Positions 1-8,564 of a stretch of DNA of 64,000 nt are shown in pieces; position 1 is the stretch's first letter, and each line of letters opens with the position of its first letter. Location: positions 984,637-1,048,636 of the forward strand of contig NZ_AP027059.1 in NCBI RefSeq assembly GCF_030295325.1. The letters are read 5' to 3'. Below the pieces are notes generated by a model that worked only from the letters and a program-made list of their open reading frames with translations, searched no databases and was not told the DNA's origin. The stretch comes from Haliovirga abyssi. Its GTDB lineage: Bacteria; Fusobacteriota; Fusobacteriia; Fusobacteriales; Haliovirgaceae. The position numbers were made by a program, and so were the translations under genes.

Positions 1-2
1 AT

Positions 3-131
3 TTTTATAGTGTAAAGTACGATTTTTTAAGTAAAAATATGACAATGTATATTATTATATTTGGAATATTTTTAGGAAGAATAGTTGCTGTAAAGTATGA
101 TTTGCATTTGCCTAAATATAAAGGGCATTAG
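3..131 (+). CDS. 3' end of an unidentified gene, probably a membrane protein (5' partial)
   Basis: An open frame enters from the left edge and ends in TAG at 129-131, leaving 42 codons. The visible tail has a hydrophobic stretch (YIIIFGIFLGRIVAV) followed by a short polar, basic end (LPKYKGH), which suggests a last transmembrane helix with a cytoplasmic tail. There are internal ATG codons at 39 and 45, so a very small independent ORF cannot be excluded, but the frame is open back to the edge and no good ribosome site precedes those ATGs. No family can be named from this little sequence. Confidence 0.5.
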   Translation, partial: FYSVKYDFLSKNMTMYIIIFGIFLGRIVAVKYDLHLPKYKGH

Positions 132-184
132 TTGGGGAAATTAGAAAAGTTAAAAGAAAAAAGAAAAGAAAAAAATTTGCCACC

Positions 185-245
185 AATTTACACTAATTTA
201 CACTAATTTAAGATAGAAGGCAAAAACATAAAAACATAAAAACAT
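185..245. repeat. two adjacent short tandem repeats upstream of carA
   Basis: A 10-bp unit (atttacacta) is repeated about 2.6 times at 185-210. An 8-bp unit (aaaaacat) is repeated exactly three times at 222-245. Both lie in the 176-bp gap before carA. Their copy number could vary by slippage, but no function can be read from the sequence. Confidence 0.7.
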
Positions 246-307
246 ATTAGATTAAAAGAATTTGCAATTAATTAATAAAAATTTTTAATATATTTAGGAG
301 GTATTAG

Positions 308-1426
308 ATGAAAGCAATTTTATATTTTGAAGATGGGACCTATTTAATGGGAGAAAGTTTTGGAGCAGAAGGAGAAATAATCGGAGAGGTGGTTTTTAAT
401 ACTTCAATGACTGGTTATCAAGAAATTTTAACTGATCCATCTTATAGGGGTCAATTGGTAACAATGACTTGTCCTGAAATTGGAAATTATGGGGTAAATT
501 CTGAGGATGTAGAATCAGAAAAAGTACAAGCAGCAGGGTTTATTGTAAAAAATTATAATGAAGAATATTCAAATTTTAGAGGTGAAAAAAGTTTAGCAGA
601 ATATTTAAAAGAAAATGGAGTAATAGGTATACAAAGAGTAGACACAAGAGCTATTACTAAAAAAATAAGAGAAAAAGGTGCAATGAATGGAATTATATCA
701 ACTGTTGAATTTGAAGTAGAAAAACTTGCACAAAAATTAAAAGAAGCTCCTTCAATGGAAGGGTTGGACCTTGTAAAAGAGGTAACTACAGATAAAATAT
801 ATAAGTGGAATAAATTAAATAATGAAAAAAAATATAATGTAGTTGTCTATGATTTTGGAGTAAAGCAAAATATTTTGAGAATTCTTGAAAATTTAGGATG
901 TGATTTAACTGTTGTACCAGCTACAACTTCAGCAAAAGAGATATTAGAATTAAATCCAGATGGGATATTTTTATCAAATGGACCTGGAGATCCAGCAGCG
1001 GTAGATTATGCAATTAAAAATATAGAACAAATTATAAGTAAAGTTCCAGTATTTGGAATATGTCTAGGGCATCAATTAGCTTCTTTGGCTCTTGGAGGAG
1101 AAACTTATAAAATGAAATTTGGACATAGAGGTGGGAACCAGCCAGTAAAAGATGTAAACAGCGGGAAAATAGAAATAACAGCTCAAAATCACGGATTTGC
1201 TGTAGATGCAGATAGTTTGAAAGATAAGGGCGGGGAAATAAAATATATTAATTTAAATGATAATACAGTTGAAGGATTAACTTATAAAGAAAAAGAGCTA
1301 TTAACAGTTCAACATCATCCAGAGGCAAGTCCTGGACCGCATGATAGTTACCATATTTTTGAAGAATTCATAAAAATGATGGAGATGAGACAAAATGATA
1401 AGACACAAAATACTAATAGTAGATGA
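308..1426 (+). CDS. carA: carbamoyl-phosphate synthase small subunit (glutaminase)
   Basis: This is the glutamine amidotransferase subunit that feeds ammonia to CarB for carbamoyl phosphate, the precursor of pyrimidines and arginine; it is cytoplasmic. The N-terminal CarA-specific domain (roughly residues 1-150) is followed by a class I glutaminase domain with the nucleophile in GICLGHQ (Cys252) and the His/Glu pair in QHHPEASPGPHDS near the end. At 372 residues it is of normal family length. The start has a strong site (aggaggt, 296-302). The last 32 bases overlap the start of the next gene, giving CarA a polar tail (about MRQNDKTQNTNSR) beyond the usual family end. No carB gene lies in the window, so the large subunit must be encoded elsewhere. 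Confidence 0.96.
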   Translation: MKAILYFEDGTYLMGESFGAEGEIIGEVVFNTSMTGYQEILTDPSYRGQLVTMTCPEIGNYGVNSEDVESEKVQAAGFIVKNYNEEYSNFRGEKSLAEYLKENGVIGIQRVDTRAITKKIREKGAMNGIISTVEFEVEKLAQKLKEAPSMEGLDLVKEVTTDKIYKWNKLNNEKKYNVVVYDFGVKQNILRILENLGCDLTVVPATTSAKEILELNPDGIFLSNGPGDPAAVDYAIKNIEQIISKVPVFGICLGHQLASLALGGETYKMKFGHRGGNQPVKDVNSGKIEITAQNHGFAVDADSLKDKGGEIKYINLNDNTVEGLTYKEKELLTVQHHPEASPGPHDSYHIFEEFIKMMEMRQNDKTQNTNSR

Positions 1427-2624
1427 TGTACATGCAGCACATCATCTATATAAACAAACATTAAAGAGAGAAGAATATGAAATATTAGATGCAGAGAGGG
1501 GCAAAGAGGCCCTCTCTTTGATTTTGTCTGAAGATATAGAGTTAGTGATTTTAGATATAAATTTGCCGGATATTTCTGGATTAGAAGTTTTGAAAAAAAT
1601 AAGAGAAAAAAATAAAGAATTACCTGTAATAATTTTAACAGGTGAAAGTCAAAAAGAAAAGGTTATTAAAGCGGCATCTTTTGATATAATACACTATTTA
1701 GTAAAGCCTATAAACTTGGATATGTTAAAGAGACGAGTGAAACAATCTTTAAAATTAGATAAAAATGAAAAATTAGGTGTAATAGCTACAAAATCAAAAG
1801 AAATTTTAGATGAATTATGTGATATTGAAATAGATGAAAGCTTAGATGAGAATGTAAAAGAGCTGAAAGAACAAATAAAGGATATAGCTTTGAAATTACA
1901 TTCATTAGAAGAGAAACAAAAAGAAAAGACAAAACTAGACGAAGTTATATGGGAAAAAGAGGTAGAATGTCCAGTATGTGGAACAAATTTTATAACATAT
2001 AATTTCAAGAGTAAATCATTGCCTATAAAAGAAAAAGAAAGTGATTTTCATGAAATTTATGATTTTTTAAATCCTTTAGTTTTTGATATTTGGGTTTGTC
2101 CAGAGTGTTTATATGCATCTAAAAGAGAAGATTTTGAAGATGTTAATATGGAATTAATAGAAAAAATAGCTAAGGATAAAAGTAAAAGAAAAAAAATTGC
2201 TAATAAAGCTGATTTTAATTTGCCTAGAAATAACGAATTGGGAATTTTAAGTTATAGGCTTGCTATTATGTCATATAGATATAGAAAACAGAGTAATGCT
2301 TTTTTTGGGAGTTTATATTTGAAAGCTTGTTGGATTGCAAGAGAGCAAAGAGATATAGATGTAGAGATGGAGTTTATGAGGTTGGTAACAGATTATTATG
2401 AAAAGGCATTGTCAAGTGGTGAAAAAATTGGAGGACAACTTTCAGAGCTGGGACTTATCTATTTATTAGGTGAACTATATAGAAGATTAGGGGACTTAGA
2501 TAAAGCTGGAAAATATTTTATGAAAGTTAAGCAAGATCCAGAAGTAAAAAAAGAAAAGGCAATACTTAGAATGTCAGATGCGCAAATGGAATTAGTTAAG
2601 GAGGCAAAAAAAAATAAAAAATGA
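1395..2624 (+). CDS. response regulator: receiver domain fused to a DUF2225 (zinc-ribbon/TPR-like) domain
   Basis: Residues 1-120 form a CheY-like receiver with the acidic pocket at Asp10/Asp11, phosphoacceptor Asp54 (VILDINLP), the Thr of ILTGES and the Lys of LVKPIN. A charged, probably coiled-coil linker follows (about 125-180). The rest matches my recollection of DUF2225: a paired-cysteine zinc-ribbon (ECPVCGTNF ... WVCPECLYA) and a helical, TPR-like C-terminal half that includes a LGELYRRLGDLDKAGKYF repeat. It has no DNA-binding output, so it probably works through protein contacts. ATG at 1395 is preceded by ggagatgag and overlaps carA by 32 bases. It begins a run of eight closely spaced genes reaching cheB. 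The receiver call is secure; the DUF2225 name is from family memory. Confidence 0.85.
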   Translation: MIRHKILIVDDVHAAHHLYKQTLKREEYEILDAERGKEALSLILSEDIELVILDINLPDISGLEVLKKIREKNKELPVIILTGESQKEKVIKAASFDIIHYLVKPINLDMLKRRVKQSLKLDKNEKLGVIATKSKEILDELCDIEIDESLDENVKELKEQIKDIALKLHSLEEKQKEKTKLDEVIWEKEVECPVCGTNFITYNFKSKSLPIKEKESDFHEIYDFLNPLVFDIWVCPECLYASKREDFEDVNMELIEKIAKDKSKRKKIANKADFNLPRNNELGILSYRLAIMSYRYRKQSNAFFGSLYLKACWIAREQRDIDVEMEFMRLVTDYYEKALSSGEKIGGQLSELGLIYLLGELYRRLGDLDKAGKYFMKVKQDPEVKKEKAILRMSDAQMELVKEAKKNKK

Positions 2625-3199
2625 GAACTATAAAAAAAGAGCATAAAATTGAATTTGAAGAAAAAAAATCTGAATTTATAGGATATATAAAACCAATAAA
2701 AACAAAAGAAGAGGCAATTGAATTTATTGAATATATTAGAGAAAAACATAAAGATGCGAGACATAATCCGTATGGATATAGAATATATTCCGGTGGAGTG
2801 GAAAGCTTTAAATTTGATGATGATGGAGAGCCTAAAAATACAGCAGGAAAGCCTATTGCAGATTTAATAGCAATCAGAGATATTTGGAATGTTGTAATAG
2901 TGGTAACCAGGTATTTTGGAGGGATAAAATTAGGGGCAGGTGGACTTATTAGAAATTATGCAAAAGCAGCAAAATTAGCAATTGAAGAATCTGAAATAGT
3001 AGAAATAGTGGAAAAATCTGTAGTTGTAATAGATTTTAGTTATAAAAAAATAAATGAAATAGATTTTTATTTGAATGAATTGAAAATTAATATATTGAGA
3101 AAAGAATTTGAAGAAAGGGTTACATATACATTGTCTGCAACTAAAGAGAACATAAAAAAATTAAAAAAGATAAATGGAATAATTATTATTGAAAATTAA
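2621..3199 (+). CDS. YigZ/IMPACT family protein
   Basis: A 192-residue protein of the UPF0029/IMPACT type, whose bacterial members (YigZ, YvyE) are soluble proteins of poorly defined function, some suggested to act on ribosome-associated or peptide substrates. The N-terminal half carries the family signature HNPYGYRIYSGG ... DDDGEPKNTAGKPI and VTRYFGGIKLGAGGL. The C-terminal part (about 130-192) is the small ferredoxin-like domain. Length is typical. ATG overlaps the previous stop by 4 bases (ATGA); a strong aaggagg lies at 2598-2604, rather far upstream (16 bases). Translational coupling to the receiver-DUF2225 gene is likely. Confidence 0.92.
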   Translation: MRTIKKEHKIEFEEKKSEFIGYIKPIKTKEEAIEFIEYIREKHKDARHNPYGYRIYSGGVESFKFDDDGEPKNTAGKPIADLIAIRDIWNVVIVVTRYFGGIKLGAGGLIRNYAKAAKLAIEESEIVEIVEKSVVVIDFSYKKINEIDFYLNELKINILRKEFEERVTYTLSATKENIKKLKKINGIIIIEN

Positions 3200-3223
3200 T
3201 ATCTCTAAAAGGATGTGAAAAAT

Positions 3224-4813
3224 ATGTATATAAAAACAGGAATAAGTGGGTTTGATAAACTTTTTCAGAATGAGGGGATTATTAAAGAAAATATATATTT
3301 ATTAAAGGGGACTCCAGGTAGTGGGAAAACTACTTTTGGATTGGAATTTATTTATAATGGAGCTATGTTTTTTAATGAAAATGGGATAATAATATCATTC
3401 GAAGAAATTCCAGAACAATTATATAGAGATGCAAAAAATCAAGGATTAGATTTGAAAAAATTAGAAGATGAAGGAAAATTAAAAATAATATTTTCTTCGC
3501 CAGAAACTGTTTTAAAATCAGAATTTATTGGTGAAGAGGGATATTTAGGAAATGTAGTAAGAGAAATGGATATAAAAAGAATAGTTATAGATAGTGTCAC
3601 ACATTTAAAAAGAATTTCTAATACTGAGAATGAATATAGAGAAAATTTATATAGAATAATAAGTGGAATTAAATCAAAAAAAGTAACTGGAATGATTACA
3701 GAAGAATTTTATAATAAATTAGGAGTAGCAGAATATGTGGCTGATGGAGTAATATACTTGAGAAATAGAAAAACTGAAAATTTGAAAAACATTAGAACTT
3801 TAGAAGTGTTCAAATCAAGAGGTCAAGATCATATTTCTGGAGAACATTATTTTGAAATTAGTAGAGGAATAAAAGTATATCCATTAATAAAGGATAATTT
3901 AAAAATAGAAGGAAAAGAAGAGGAGAGAATAAGTACCGGTGTAGAAAAAATAGATAAAATGTTAGATGGGGGATATATAAAAGGGACATTTAATTTAGTG
4001 GTAGGAAGTGCTGGTGTAGGAAAAACAATATTTGCAACTAATTTTTTAAAAGATGGTTTAGAAAATAAAGAATCTGTAGTTTTTTTATCTTTTGAAGAGA
4101 GTGAAAATAAATTTTTTCAATTTACAGGTAGTTTAGGAATAGATATGAAAAATCCAAATTTTATCTTTTATCATAAATATTTTGATGAGGCAGTTGTGGC
4201 AAAAATTATATATGAAATAGAGAATATGTTAAAAAATTATAATATTAAAAGGGTTGTTATTGATACTTTGAATACAATGTTTTTTAATGAAAATTTAGAA
4301 AAAGAGAAGATTTTTATTAATCAATTAAAATATGTTTTTGAAAAATATGGAGTAACAACAATGGCACTATTAGAAGAGAAAAAGATAATGGGAGAAATGG
4401 AATTAACTGATGAGGGATATTCTTTCTTATCAGATTCTATTATTATGATGAGGTATTTAGAGTTAGAAGCTGTAATAAAGAGAGTTTTAACTATTGTAAA
4501 AGCAAGAGGTATAAAACATGAAAAGAAAATATTTGAATATAATATATTACAAAATAAGGGAATAAATATAATAAGAAAAATGAATGGAGTCTCTGGAATT
4601 ATGTCAGGAGCTGCTACTGGTAAAATAAAAGAATCGATTAATGAGATTTTTCAACCACTTGAATTTTTAGATAGTTTTTCAGAATATATTGGAACTGAAG
4701 CTTCAGAAAAAGAAAGAAAAGATATTAGCCAACAGATGAAAGATGTTATAAAAACTTTGAAAAATAATCTGTTAAACTATTTAGAATTAAATGAGGATGA
4801 GATAAATGGATGA
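3224..4813 (+). CDS. KaiC-like protein with two RecA/KaiC ATPase domains
   Basis: Two tandem KaiC (RadA/RecA-fold) ATPase domains are visible. Domain 1 has Walker A GTPGSGKT at residues 29-36, the catalytic Glu pair in SFEEIPEQ and Walker B VIDSV. Domain 2 has GSAGVGKT at 261-268, SFEESENKF and VVIDTL. The length (529 residues) matches full double-domain KaiC. KaiC is known as the cyanobacterial clock ATPase, but outside cyanobacteria double-domain KaiC homologues serve other signalling or stress roles; no kaiA or kaiB is here. I start at ATG 3224, 10 bases after aagga, rather than the in-frame GTG 3215, which sits on the ribosome site. It overlaps the HEAT gene by 8 bases and lies with che genes, so a role in that signalling set is inferred. 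Confidence 0.9.
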   Translation: MYIKTGISGFDKLFQNEGIIKENIYLLKGTPGSGKTTFGLEFIYNGAMFFNENGIIISFEEIPEQLYRDAKNQGLDLKKLEDEGKLKIIFSSPETVLKSEFIGEEGYLGNVVREMDIKRIVIDSVTHLKRISNTENEYRENLYRIISGIKSKKVTGMITEEFYNKLGVAEYVADGVIYLRNRKTENLKNIRTLEVFKSRGQDHISGEHYFEISRGIKVYPLIKDNLKIEGKEEERISTGVEKIDKMLDGGYIKGTFNLVVGSAGVGKTIFATNFLKDGLENKESVVFLSFEESENKFFQFTGSLGIDMKNPNFIFYHKYFDEAVVAKIIYEIENMLKNYNIKRVVIDTLNTMFFNENLEKEKIFINQLKYVFEKYGVTTMALLEEKKIMGEMELTDEGYSFLSDSIIMMRYLELEAVIKRVLTIVKARGIKHEKKIFEYNILQNKGINIIRKMNGVSGIMSGAATGKIKESINEIFQPLEFLDSFSEYIGTEASEKERKDISQQMKDVIKTLKNNLLNYLELNEDEING

Positions 4814-7280
4814 AACATATGAAAATAAAATAATAACTATAAAAAAAATTTTAGATGAAAAAGATTATTCAAAAAGTTCTGTTTTGATTGGTTATTTAAA
4901 AGATAAAAATTATAAAATAAGAGAAATGGCATCAAATGCTTTAGTAAATATAGGAACTGATTTAGAAGTTATAAATATATTAATGGAGGCTATTAGCTCA
5001 GATGATCCAAATTATAGAAATAGTGCTATAGCTTCTCTTGTGCTTATGGGGGAAAAAGCGATTCCTTATTTGATAACAGAGATAAATAATAAAGATAAAG
5101 ATGTAAGAAAATTTGTTATAGATTCGTTAGGAGATATTGGAAGTGAAAAAGCGATCCCATATATCATACAGAGAATAGATGATATAGATGAAAATGTAGA
5201 ACAAAGTGTATGCGAAAATTTAGGGAAAATAGGCTCTCCAAAAGGGGTTGAAACTTTAATAAAGGCATTAGAAAAAAATGATTGGATACAATTTGCAGCT
5301 ATAGAAGCGTTAGGGGAAATAGGGGATTTTTCTGCAGTATCACATATTATCAAAATAATGAAGATTTCAAATGATTGGATAAAGTATGTAGCTATAGAAG
5401 CATTAGGAAAAATAGGAGACGAAACTGTATTATCGCACTTATGTGATGAATTTTTTTCTGAAAATGATGAAATATTAAAAATAACAGTTATAAGCATTCA
5501 CAAAATAGTAAAAAATTCAAAACTTAAATTGTGTGAAAATATAAATGAGAAAAAAGAATTAATATCAAAAAAATTAAAACAAATTTTAGAAGGTGATATA
5601 AGTCAAGAAATAACTATTCCGATTTTAAGTTTAATAGGTATTTTAAAATTAGAAAAATTATATAATGTTTTAATTCAAGGTTTGTTATCTAATAGGCAAG
5701 ATATTTCAGAAACGGCATTAATGAGTATTAAAAAATATGGAGAAAAAGGGATATCTAAAATAGAGAACTCATTGAATGAAAATAGCCATAATTTAGATTA
5801 TGAAGTTGTATTAATTTATATTTTAGGTGAAATTGGAGCTCAATCTAATAAAAAAGAAGAAGTTTTTAAAGTGATAGAGATGTATATTAAAAGAGAAGAA
5901 GAAGAAATTAGAGAGGTGGCAATAGAAGCATTATATAAAATCAATAAATTGCAATCAAAAGATTATATTTTGAAAAGTATAGATGATAAAAGCGGAAATG
6001 TAAGAAAAATGGCATTACATTTAATGTTAGACTATAAATTTGATGTTAGTTTAGAAAAAATTTTTAAAGTCTTAGAAGATGAATATGAAGATGTAAGAAT
6101 AGCTGGAGAAGATTTATTAGTTGAAATTGGGAAAAAAAGAGTAGAAAAACTGTTAATAAAAAAACTAAAGGAAAATATTAATATAATAAATTTTCCAGCG
6201 GTAACACATCTTATTAAAATAGTAGGAAGATTAGAAATATTGAGTGGTATTGGAGTAATAATAGAACTTATAGAAAAATATGATGAATTAAAAGAAGTAG
6301 GAATTCAAAATTTAGGAAAATTACGAAGTAGAATTGCATTAGATTATTTAATAGGAAAACTAAAAGAAGAAAACATACAAATTAGAAGAATGGTGGCTGA
6401 TGCATTAGGAAAGATAAATGATGATATCGTAGTACAATCTTTAATAGAAATATTAGATGATGATAATGAATGGGTTCGATATTTTGCTGTAAATTCATTA
6501 AATAATTTTAAAAACGAAAAAATATTAAATAAGTATATTGAGATGTTAAGATATACTGAAGAATCTCAAGTGATAATAGAAATTTTAAATGGTATTGGAA
6601 AATATGAAGATTTTTTAGAAAATGAAAAAATTTATGAGGTAGTAGATAAATATATTGAAGACAAAGATGAGGATATACAATGTGCAGCAATAGCATGTTT
6701 GAAAAAAATAATTTTAAGAAATAAAAAAATTAGAAGTAGAGTTATAAAGATGTTGGAAACTAAAAGTTGGAAAATTAAAAATTCTATATTAGAACTTTTA
6801 TTTAATGTAGAATTAGAAAATGAAGAATACATATATGTATTACCATTGTTAAAAGATGATAATTTAATAGTAAAACAAAAATCTTTAGAAATTATAGGGA
6901 AATCTGGAAAATTAAATTTATTAAAGCCAATGATTGAAAGTATAATGGACGAAAATCTAGAAGAAGTTGCAAAGAGATTATTAGAAAAAGTAAAAGAAAA
7001 TGGATATCCTAGACTATTAGAAGGATTGAAATCTGAATATGACGCAATTAGAATATTCACAGCAAATTCTCTTAAAATAATAGGAGATATTAGCGCAGTA
7101 GATATTTTAATAGAAAGTTTGAAAGATAGTAATTGGAAAGTTAGATATTTTTCCGCAGAAGCTCTTGGGATAATAAATTCTGAAAAAGCATTAAAACCGC
7201 TAACGACACTTCTTAATGATAAAAATGAATATGTAATAAATGCGGCTCTTAATGCAATAAGAAAAATTGGGAGAGCATAA
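4806..7280 (+). CDS. HEAT-repeat protein, about 824 residues
   Basis: Almost the whole protein is built of HEAT repeats of about 31 residues, recognisable by recurring patterns such as AIPYLI ... DKDVRKFVIDSLGDIGSEKAI and WVRYFAVNSL. Repeats near 80-230 and 500-570 and at the C-terminus (about 740-824) are the most regular; the middle is more divergent. There is no signal peptide, membrane segment or catalytic motif. Such proteins form curved solenoids that bind other proteins. HEAT proteins are known to accompany some chemosensory clusters in other phyla (from memory). Its ATG overlaps the KaiC gene by 8 bases and its stop lies one base before cheR, so it is probably co-translated with both and may be the scaffold linking them. 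The partner is unknown. Confidence 0.9.
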   Translation: MDETYENKIITIKKILDEKDYSKSSVLIGYLKDKNYKIREMASNALVNIGTDLEVINILMEAISSDDPNYRNSAIASLVLMGEKAIPYLITEINNKDKDVRKFVIDSLGDIGSEKAIPYIIQRIDDIDENVEQSVCENLGKIGSPKGVETLIKALEKNDWIQFAAIEALGEIGDFSAVSHIIKIMKISNDWIKYVAIEALGKIGDETVLSHLCDEFFSENDEILKITVISIHKIVKNSKLKLCENINEKKELISKKLKQILEGDISQEITIPILSLIGILKLEKLYNVLIQGLLSNRQDISETALMSIKKYGEKGISKIENSLNENSHNLDYEVVLIYILGEIGAQSNKKEEVFKVIEMYIKREEEEIREVAIEALYKINKLQSKDYILKSIDDKSGNVRKMALHLMLDYKFDVSLEKIFKVLEDEYEDVRIAGEDLLVEIGKKRVEKLLIKKLKENINIINFPAVTHLIKIVGRLEILSGIGVIIELIEKYDELKEVGIQNLGKLRSRIALDYLIGKLKEENIQIRRMVADALGKINDDIVVQSLIEILDDDNEWVRYFAVNSLNNFKNEKILNKYIEMLRYTEESQVIIEILNGIGKYEDFLENEKIYEVVDKYIEDKDEDIQCAAIACLKKIILRNKKIRSRVIKMLETKSWKIKNSILELLFNVELENEEYIYVLPLLKDDNLIVKQKSLEIIGKSGKLNLLKPMIESIMDENLEEVAKRLLEKVKENGYPRLLEGLKSEYDAIRIFTANSLKIIGDISAVDILIESLKDSNWKVRYFSAEALGIINSEKALKPLTTLLNDKNEYVINAALNAIRKIGRA

Positions 7281-7281
7281 T

Positions 7282-8190
7282 ATGGTAAATTCAAAGTTTA
7301 GTAGAAGAAAAATTGTAGAGGAAAAAGATGATGTTGAGTTTAAATTAGAGGAGTTTTATACTATTAGAGATTTTATATATTCAAAGTCAGGAATATATTT
7401 TAAAGAAAATAAAATAGAACTTTTAAGAAATAGAATAATAAAAAAAATAAAAGATAATAGTTTTAATTCTTTTAAAGAATATTATTATTATTTGAAGTAT
7501 AATAGTGATGAAAAAGAGTTTAAGCTATTAATGGATGCTATTACAATAAATGAAACTAAATTTTTTAGAAATAATATTTTAATGTCAAATTTTGAAGCAG
7601 TTATATTACCAGAAATTTTAAAAGAAAAAGAAATAAATAGAGAAAAATATATAAAAATATTAAGTGTAGGATGTTCTACTGGAGAGGAACCATATACAAT
7701 AGCAATGATATTGGAAGAGAATAAAGATATTTTAATGGAAAAAGGGATAAGTTACAAAATAGTGGCTGGAGATATTAGTTCAAAAGCTTTAAATTCTGCT
7801 AAAGAAGGTATTTATAAAACAACACAATTTAGGGCAACTAAAGATAAATATATAAAAAAATATTTTAAAGTTATAGGAGAAGGAAAGTATGAAATAGATT
7901 TTAGTTTAAAATCTAAAATTGATTTTAACTATTTAAATCTAGCAGATTTAAATAGTTTGAAATCTTTAGGTAATTTTGATATTATATTTTGTAGAAATGT
8001 AATGATATATTTTGACAATGATTTTAAAACAAAATTAATAAAACAATTTTATGAGATGTTAAATGAAAATGGATATTTATTTATAGGGTATTCAGAATCT
8101 TTATTTTCTATAAATAATGATTTTAAATTAAAACAATTAAATGGTTCAATAGTATATAAAAAGGAGGCTGAAAAATGTCAAAAATATTAA
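7282..8190 (+). CDS. cheR: CheR-type chemoreceptor glutamate methyltransferase
   Basis: S-adenosylmethionine-dependent methylation of glutamates on chemoreceptors is the family function. After about 25 non-conserved residues there is the N-terminal CheR helical domain (FYTIRDFIYSKSGIYF), then the methyltransferase fold with the SAM loop GCSTGEEPYT (residues 130-139) and the signature IIFCRNVMIYFD. The length (302) is slightly above E. coli CheR. I start at ATG 7282, spaced 8 bases from ggag, rather than the in-frame TTG 7267. It overlaps cheY by 16 bases. No chemoreceptor, CheA or CheW gene is in the window, so its substrate must be encoded elsewhere or be atypical. Confidence 0.93.
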   Translation: MVNSKFSRRKIVEEKDDVEFKLEEFYTIRDFIYSKSGIYFKENKIELLRNRIIKKIKDNSFNSFKEYYYYLKYNSDEKEFKLLMDAITINETKFFRNNILMSNFEAVILPEILKEKEINREKYIKILSVGCSTGEEPYTIAMILEENKDILMEKGISYKIVAGDISSKALNSAKEGIYKTTQFRATKDKYIKKYFKVIGEGKYEIDFSLKSKIDFNYLNLADLNSLKSLGNFDIIFCRNVMIYFDNDFKTKLIKQFYEMLNENGYLFIGYSESLFSINNDFKLKQLNGSIVYKKEAEKCQKY

Positions 8191-8540
8191 TAGTAGATGA
8201 TTCGAGCACAATAAGAAAATTAGTAAAATTTACATTACAAATGAAAAAGCATGAAGTAACATTGGCTGAAGATGGATTGCAGGCGTATAGATTATTTATG
8301 CAATATGATTTTGATTTAATTATAACTGATTTGAATATGCCTATAATGAATGGAATAGAGCTTATAAAAAAAATTAGGTTAGGAAGTAAATTTAAAGATA
8401 TACCAATTATATTATTAACAACAGAATCAGAAGAAAAAGATAAAAAAATGGGTGAAAAAGTTGGAGTAACCAAATATATAACAAAACCATTTCAACCTCC
8501 AAAGTTATTAAAAGAGATAGAGGAAATATTAAAATCCTAA
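8175..8540 (+). CDS. cheY: CheY-like single-domain response regulator
   Basis: A stand-alone receiver of 121 residues with all canonical positions: Asp8/Asp9, phosphoacceptor Asp52 (IITDLNMP), Thr82 (ILLTTES) and Lys104 (ITKPF). There is no output domain, so it would signal by binding another protein, such as the flagellar switch in classical chemotaxis, or in this setting perhaps the HEAT or KaiC proteins (inference). It has a very strong ribosome site (aaggagg, 8161-8167) placed inside the 3' end of cheR, which it overlaps by 16 bases. Confidence 0.93.
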   Translation: MSKILIVDDSSTIRKLVKFTLQMKKHEVTLAEDGLQAYRLFMQYDFDLIITDLNMPIMNGIELIKKIRLGSKFKDIPIILLTTESEEKDKKMGEKVGVTKYITKPFQPPKLLKEIEEILKS

Positions 8541-8564
8541 AATTTTTTATGGGAGGTTATAATA

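Noticed and set aside
262..291. Promoter TTGCAA-18-TAATAT before carA
   Set aside because: Transcription would start on or next to the ribosome site (296-302), so it is unlikely to be the main promoter.
3224..4813. Circadian clock operon
   Set aside because: No kaiA or kaiB is present; KaiC-like proteins outside cyanobacteria have other roles.
5066..5497. Minus-strand open frame inside the HEAT gene
   Set aside because: Composition follows the repeat pattern of the sense strand; no ribosome site, and the plus-strand gene is secure.
6632..7294. 220-codon minus-strand frame inside the HEAT gene end
   Set aside because: Shadow of the plus-strand gene; no ribosome site or recognisable domain.
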